From assembly GCA_023392285.1 (NCBI GenBank), contig JAEVZK010000062.1:1-8736 (forward strand): 8,736 nucleotides of DNA, read 5' to 3'. The notes beneath the pieces were generated by a model that was not told the DNA's origin, did not search any database, and worked only from the letters and a program-made list of their open reading frames with translations. Made by a program: the position numbers and the translations under genes. Of this stretch, positions 4,992 to 8,736 are shown piece by piece; the stretch's first letter is position 1, and each line of letters starts with the position of its first letter. Origin of the DNA: Armatimonadota bacterium. GTDB taxonomy: Bacteria > Armatimonadota > Fimbriimonadia > Fimbriimonadales > Fimbriimonadaceae.

Positions 4992-5981
4992 CTATTTGCG
5001 CAGCTTGGTAATCAGATTGACGGTTAAGTCAGCCAAGGCTTGCATGGAGTCACGATGGATGATTTCGAAACCATGACTGTTCTCCATTGGTAAACCTAGC
5101 GTAAAGGGACGGGCCGTGTGTCCATGAGATGCTGCGCAAGACGCGTCGCTGCCGCCTCGCGACAAGGCTTGGAACTGCACGTCGCCGCAAGAGGCGACAA
5201 GATCGATGTCCGCTGCGGCCATCGTGGAGTAGCTGTCGGAAACCCAGAGGGTGGGGCGACTATTCACCACGACGGGAGCATCCGGAACATTAGGGCCAAG
5301 TTCTAGCGCGATGCAAATCTCAGGACGAACTGAATTTAACAGGTAGAGGGCTCCTTCGCCACCGACCTCTTCGGCTACAGTTGCAGCAAACAACACATCC
5401 TGATCTCCAAGAGATTCGAGGGCAAGGAGCCAAGACACCAAATCTGCGCGATCATCTAAGAAATGGCTTGCCACTAGCTTGCCCATAGGGAAGAGATTCC
5501 GGCGGCAGGGGTGAACGGCAATCCTTGTTCCGGGTCGGACTCCGTGCGCGGCTAATTCCTGAGCGGTCAAGCCCGTTTTTACTCGAGCTGAATTCCATTC
5601 AATTCCCTTCGGATTCGCTCTGGGCGATCGCTCGTCCTCGGTGTGTATCGAGCCGAAGGACAAGACGCCGTCCAGACTCTTGCCTGGAGCCATGATCGTC
5701 ACCGGACCTTCCCCAAGCTTCCAAGGCATGAGTCCGCCGAGAGCCCCGACGAGCAGTTCATCGCCTTCGAAGCCGCGACAGATCATCGCAATCTCGTCGA
5801 GGTGCGCGGTCACAACGATGGGGGCGTCAGCCGGTCCAACCAGCAGATTGCCCTTTGCATCGACCCGGCTCTTGAATCCGAGTTCGGATACTTGATCTGA
5901 GACGGCTTTCCGGACCGCCTCTTCCTGACCGGGCGGTCCAGGCAGGCGAACAAACTCTTCCAACAAGCGCAGGGCATCCAT
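4992..5981 (-). CDS. M42-family metallo-aminopeptidase (FrvX/glutamyl aminopeptidase type)
   Basis: This 329-residue protein should be a cytoplasmic, two-metal aminopeptidase; relatives assemble into large oligomers that trim short peptides. Visible family elements are: an N-terminal helix with LPGPPGQEEAVR; TAHLDEIA with metal ligand His60 and Asp62; SHFLDDRAD with bridging Asp176 and neighbouring Arg178; VAEEVGGEGA with general base Glu204 and metal ligand Glu205; ALELGP with Glu227; SRGGSDAS; and NSHGFE with His303. Known M42 enzymes usually have Asp at the Glu227 position and a final ligand in an HSPVE-like context. Here it is NSHGFE, so this is a divergent but apparently complete site. 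Length is slightly below the usual 340-360. The start is ATG 5979-5981; no strong Shine-Dalgarno is visible. It is transcribed alone, divergent from the NAD(P)H-hydrate gene 103 bp away. Substrate is unknown. Confidence 0.85.
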   Translation of the reverse strand: MDALRLLEEFVRLPGPPGQEEAVRKAVSDQVSELGFKSRVDAKGNLLVGPADAPIVVTAHLDEIAMICRGFEGDELLVGALGGLMPWKLGEGPVTIMAPGKSLDGVLSFGSIHTEDERSPRANPKGIEWNSARVKTGLTAQELAAHGVRPGTRIAVHPCRRNLFPMGKLVASHFLDDRADLVSWLLALESLGDQDVLFAATVAEEVGGEGALYLLNSVRPEICIALELGPNVPDAPVVVNSRPTLWVSDSYSTMAAADIDLVASCGDVQFQALSRGGSDASCAASHGHTARPFTLGLPMENSHGFEIIHRDSMQALADLTVNLITKLRK

Positions 5982-6084
5982 TCAGCTAGAGCTTACTGGC
6001 AAATCGGGATTTTGCGGCTCTGAACGCACTACGCTACCGTTAGCTCGCTCCGTTCGTAGTACCCATACGCAAGGGTGAACAACG
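5982..6084. promoter_or_regulatory. divergent intergenic region with an inverted repeat
   Basis: This 103-bp gap separates two divergently transcribed genes and must hold both promoters if neither gene is read from elsewhere. ACTACG (6028-6033) and CGTAGT (6055-6060) form inverted half-sites, and GAACG (6022-6026) with CGTTC (6051-6055) makes a second, overlapping pair. Neither direction shows a clear -35/-10 pair; the best on the plus strand is TTGCGG with TACCGT at 17 bp, which is weak. Confidence 0.3.
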
Positions 6085-7647
6085 GTGTGGATCGCAACGG
6101 CTGAACATAGCAGACAAATTGATAGCCGCGCGGACCGCGAGTTTGGCATTCCCGCCAAGCTTCTCATGGAGCGAGCCGGTCTTGCCGTCTTCGAAGCGGT
6201 CAGAAGTTTTGTACCAACAGGCAAATACGTCGCCGTCCTCTGCGGTAAAGGCAACAATGGCGGAGATGGATTTGTGGCTGCCCGGCTCGCGCGTGATCAC
6301 GGGTATTTCGTCACTTGTCTGATCTCGTGCGACACTCCAGAACAACTAAGTCCGCTGGCAAGACAGCAATATGAGATCGGCCGGAACGAAAACGTTTGCA
6401 TGGTCTTTTGCTCGGAAGAGAAGTGGGCGAAGAAGCTTGAGTGCCTGGCGAACTATGACGTCATCATCGACGCTCTGCTCGGAACCGGCGCCACCAGGCA
6501 GGTGGAGGGAATCACCAGGGATGCGATTCAAGCGATCAACAAGAGTGGAACTCCCGTTGTCGCGGTGGATATTCCTAGCGGGATCGTTTGCGATTCGGGC
6601 GAGGAACTAGGAGAGAGCGTTTGGGCTTGTCGAACTGTCACCCTGGGCTTTCCCAAGCCCTGTTTTTTCCAGGGTATCGGACTCGAACACTCGGGGTTTT
6701 GGGAGGTCGCACCGCTCCAACTGCCTCAAACCCTGCTCGACGAGCCTACCAGCGCGAAATTGATCGACCGTGAGTGGATTGCGAACCTTCTTCCCGAGCG
6801 TATGCGGAATTCGCACAAGGGGGAGAGCGGCTCGATCGTGATTGTCGCTGGGAGCCGGGAAATGCCGGGGGCAGCCACGCTGGTAGCTAAGGCAGCGCTC
6901 CGCTCAGGGATTGGTCTGGTGACGGTAGCGAGCATCGATTCAGTGTGCGATGCGGTGGCGGCCAACGTTCCCGAAGCGCTCCTGCTTCGTTTGCCAGAAA
7001 GGGATGGAGCGATCTCGCCCTCCGCGGTGAGCAAGCTTCTCGAAAGGCAGGACAAGTTCAAAGGGGCAGTATTTGGGCCAGGCTTGAGCCAATCAGATGC
7101 AGTGCGGCAGTTCTTGGGAGATCTTTGGCACAAGTGGACGAAATGTTCCGTGATCGATGCCGATGCGCTGAATGCCGTCGCGGCGGGAGTGACCCTGCCG
7201 AAAACAGATTGCGTGCTCACTCCGCATCCCGGGGAGATGAGCCGTTTGCTGCGGCTGAGTGTGGCCGAACTTCAAGTCGATCGCTTTAAGACGGTTCAGC
7301 AGGCGGTCGACAAGTTTCGACAGTGCGTCCTCCTCAAAGGCCCATTTACGATCGTAGCGGAGCCGAACCAGCCCATGCTCGTGAACTGTACCGGCAATTC
7401 GGGAATGGCCACGGGTGGTATGGGAGACGTTCTTGGGGGAGTTATCGCGACGCTGGTTGCGCAAGACTTGCCGACCTATTACGCAGCGGCCTGTGGAGTT
7501 CACTGGCATGGCTTAGCGGGAGATTTTTGCATGGAAGAAATCGGACCGGTGGGTTATACCGCCGAAGATTTAACTACACGTTTGCCACGTGCAAGGGTTA
7601 GAATCGTATCAAGTTGCGATTCCAAGCCACACTGCTCTCCCTCCTGA
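6085..7647 (+). CDS. nnr: bifunctional NAD(P)H-hydrate epimerase / dehydratase
   Basis: This 520-residue cytoplasmic enzyme repairs hydrated NADH and NADPH. The N-terminal YjeF_N domain (about 1-215) epimerises the R and S hydrates: TAEHSRQIDSRA at the start, GIPAKLLMERAG (21-32), the Rossmann-like GKGNNGGDGFVAAR (54-67), DALLGTG (129-135) and VDIPSG (161-166). The C-terminal ribokinase-like domain (about 230-505) dehydrates the S form using ADP or ATP: NSHKGESGSIVIVAGS (242-257), DADALN (358-363), LTPHPGEMSRL (378-388), CVLLKG, and GNSGMATGGMGDVLGG (437-452) with the likely catalytic Asp448. Both halves are complete. The frame is closed by TGA at 6076-6078, so GTG 6085 is the first usable start and gives the usual N-terminus; AAGGG lies about 9 nt upstream. 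Its 3' end overlaps the next gene by 34 bp, indicating an operon and probably coupled translation. Confidence 0.95.
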   Translation: MWIATAEHSRQIDSRADREFGIPAKLLMERAGLAVFEAVRSFVPTGKYVAVLCGKGNNGGDGFVAARLARDHGYFVTCLISCDTPEQLSPLARQQYEIGRNENVCMVFCSEEKWAKKLECLANYDVIIDALLGTGATRQVEGITRDAIQAINKSGTPVVAVDIPSGIVCDSGEELGESVWACRTVTLGFPKPCFFQGIGLEHSGFWEVAPLQLPQTLLDEPTSAKLIDREWIANLLPERMRNSHKGESGSIVIVAGSREMPGAATLVAKAALRSGIGLVTVASIDSVCDAVAANVPEALLLRLPERDGAISPSAVSKLLERQDKFKGAVFGPGLSQSDAVRQFLGDLWHKWTKCSVIDADALNAVAAGVTLPKTDCVLTPHPGEMSRLLRLSVAELQVDRFKTVQQAVDKFRQCVLLKGPFTIVAEPNQPMLVNCTGNSGMATGGMGDVLGGVIATLVAQDLPTYYAAACGVHWHGLAGDFCMEEIGPVGYTAEDLTTRLPRARVRIVSSCDSKPHCSPS

Positions 7648-8736
7648 TCCTTTTTAGTTGCGCGTCTGCCCAACTGAAAATCACGCTCAACTTTCCGAGC
7701 GCCACAGATAAAGAAATCTTCGTAGCGACGGCCATTCCGAAGGATCCGCCTTCGGGAACGGTCAAGGCGTCAGGAAAGAGCTTGGACTACTCCCTGGGTG
7801 CTTTTGGCAGCGAGGACCAACTCTACGTCTGGGATCACGCGACCAACAATATCGCCTCAAAGCCGGTGAAGGATATTTCCGGAGTTTGGAACCTGCGGCC
7901 GGAGGATTTCAAGCTGATCGGCAAGGTGAGTGTTCACCTCGAACATCATGGCCAACCATTGCAGGCGGCGCAGGTCAAACTCTCGACGAAGTCCAAGTCG
8001 GTTGAAAAGCTGATCGATCCAAGTTCGGCTGGAACCGTACAATTCTTCGGTATTCCAGCAGGAGAGGTGACAGTCCGAGCCTCCTACAACACGTCCGACA
8101 AGAAGGAAGCCTCCATCGAGCAGGTGTTCAAGTTATCAACGAACAGGGATCGCCCGGAACCCATCTTGGCGCTCGCGATCGGAGACGATGTCCCGGTTTC
8201 GTCCGGAAGCACGTCTGAATCGAAGCAGCCAGATGGAAAAGCGTCGTTACCAGCCAAGGACGCAAACAATTCCGCTGGCAGTGGCGTGGGAAAGTTTGTC
8301 TTCATGGCAGTTGCCGTTGTGCTCGTAGCGGGTGCCTTTTACCTGCTCATGGGATTTATGAAGCGAAATCCGCAGGCCTTCGAGGAGAAGCTCACTAAGC
8401 TGGGAGTACAGATTCCAAAGCCCGCCGACGCCGACGATGCTGCCCCAGCTTCGGTCGCGCCGCTCCCGCTTGCGCCTGCCCCGCCTCAAAAGATCATTTT
8501 GGAAGATGCCGATCCGACTGTCTTGGGGTCGAATCCGCCACCGATGACATCCTCCTTTGCGTCGTCGCCAACCTTGGTGGGAGAAGATGGCACTACGATG
8601 GCGCTGCCTGAAGGAGAAACGCTGGTAGGGCGTGAGGCAGGCCTGGCTATGAGCCTTCCAAGCGAATCCACGGTCTCACGACGTCATGCTTCCATTCGCC
8701 GCGAGGCGAGCGGGGAAGTCATCGTCACTGATTTAG
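7614..8736 (+). CDS. membrane FHA-domain protein, truncated by the window end
   Basis: The frame opens after a TAG at 7599-7601. TTG 7614 is the only start that supplies a signal sequence; there is no in-frame ATG for about 700 bp. It overlaps the preceding gene by 34 bp and has no good Shine-Dalgarno, consistent with translational coupling. Of the 374 residues seen, 1-20 are a signal peptide ending in LFSCASAQ, cut either after ASA-Q or lipidated at Cys16. Residues 21-190 are beta-rich; 100-176, with GKVSVHLEHHGQPLQAAQV and FFGIPAGEVTVRA, resemble a carboxypeptidase-regulatory or PEGA-like sandwich. After a Ser/Ala/Lys linker, residues 227-248 form a TM helix followed by MKRN. A Pro/Ala-rich acidic linker (265-335) leads to the start of an FHA domain: TLVGR (336-340) and TVSRRHASIRR (353-363). 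FHA domains bind phosphothreonine, so this likely links an extracytoplasmic domain to Ser/Thr-kinase signalling. Confidence 0.85.
   Translation, partial: MRFQATLLSLLILFSCASAQLKITLNFPSATDKEIFVATAIPKDPPSGTVKASGKSLDYSLGAFGSEDQLYVWDHATNNIASKPVKDISGVWNLRPEDFKLIGKVSVHLEHHGQPLQAAQVKLSTKSKSVEKLIDPSSAGTVQFFGIPAGEVTVRASYNTSDKKEASIEQVFKLSTNRDRPEPILALAIGDDVPVSSGSTSESKQPDGKASLPAKDANNSAGSGVGKFVFMAVAVVLVAGAFYLLMGFMKRNPQAFEEKLTKLGVQIPKPADADDAAPASVAPLPLAPAPPQKIILEDADPTVLGSNPPPMTSSFASSPTLVGEDGTTMALPEGETLVGREAGLAMSLPSESTVSRRHASIRREASGEVIVTDL

Noticed and set aside
6726..7509. minus-strand open frames of 164 and 138 residues within the nnr gene
   Set aside because: They are shadows of the conserved dehydratase domain, with no family signal.
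7857..8671. several short minus-strand open frames at the right end
   Set aside because: They lie opposite a continuous plus-strand gene that has a signal peptide, TM helix and FHA motif, which explains the region better.

Overview
The window looks like bacterial chromosome from a motile organism with moderately high GC content. All recognisable genes are of bacterial type. Starts are mixed (ATG, GTG and one TTG), and several genes lack a strong Shine-Dalgarno sequence. The combination of one canonical flagellin, a secreted S10 serine carboxypeptidase, a zinc-ribbon membrane protein, an M42 aminopeptidase, a fused NAD(P)H-hydrate repair enzyme and a membrane FHA protein would fit Armatimonadota (Fimbriimonas-like) or a similar environmental phylum. 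That placement is inferred from gene content; no marker gene here proves it.

Layout. 1-217 (minus) is the start of an RHS/YD-repeat fragment that runs off the left edge. 233-860 has no intact gene. It holds an orphan terminator-like hairpin, a 12-bp perfect palindrome, an array of 11-bp repeats arranged as four direct plus four inverted copies, and a small gene broken by a frameshift. This stretch looks like a scar of accessory DNA. 861-2324 (plus) is an exported S10 carboxypeptidase, convergent with 2344-3150 (minus), a zinc ribbon-TM-beta-domain protein of unknown function. 3151-3390 is a divergent regulatory region whose right half is a structured flagellin leader. 3391-4836 (plus) is flagellin with a strong terminator, convergent with 4992-5981 (minus), an M42-family metallo-aminopeptidase. 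6085-7647 (plus) is a bifunctional NAD(P)H-hydrate epimerase/dehydratase. It overlaps by 34 bp a TTG-started gene, 7614 to the right edge, encoding a signal peptide, an extracytoplasmic domain, one TM helix and a cytoplasmic FHA domain cut off at the window end.

How the genes relate. Only the last two look like an operon. The others are single-gene units separated by convergent terminators or divergent promoter regions, and no shared pathway is apparent. No complete new system is visible. The least explained elements are the 11-bp palindromic repeat array, the frameshifted small gene, the flagellin leader with GGA motifs in a hairpin loop and at the ribosome-binding site, and the membrane FHA protein with acid-flanked threonines just upstream of its FHA domain.
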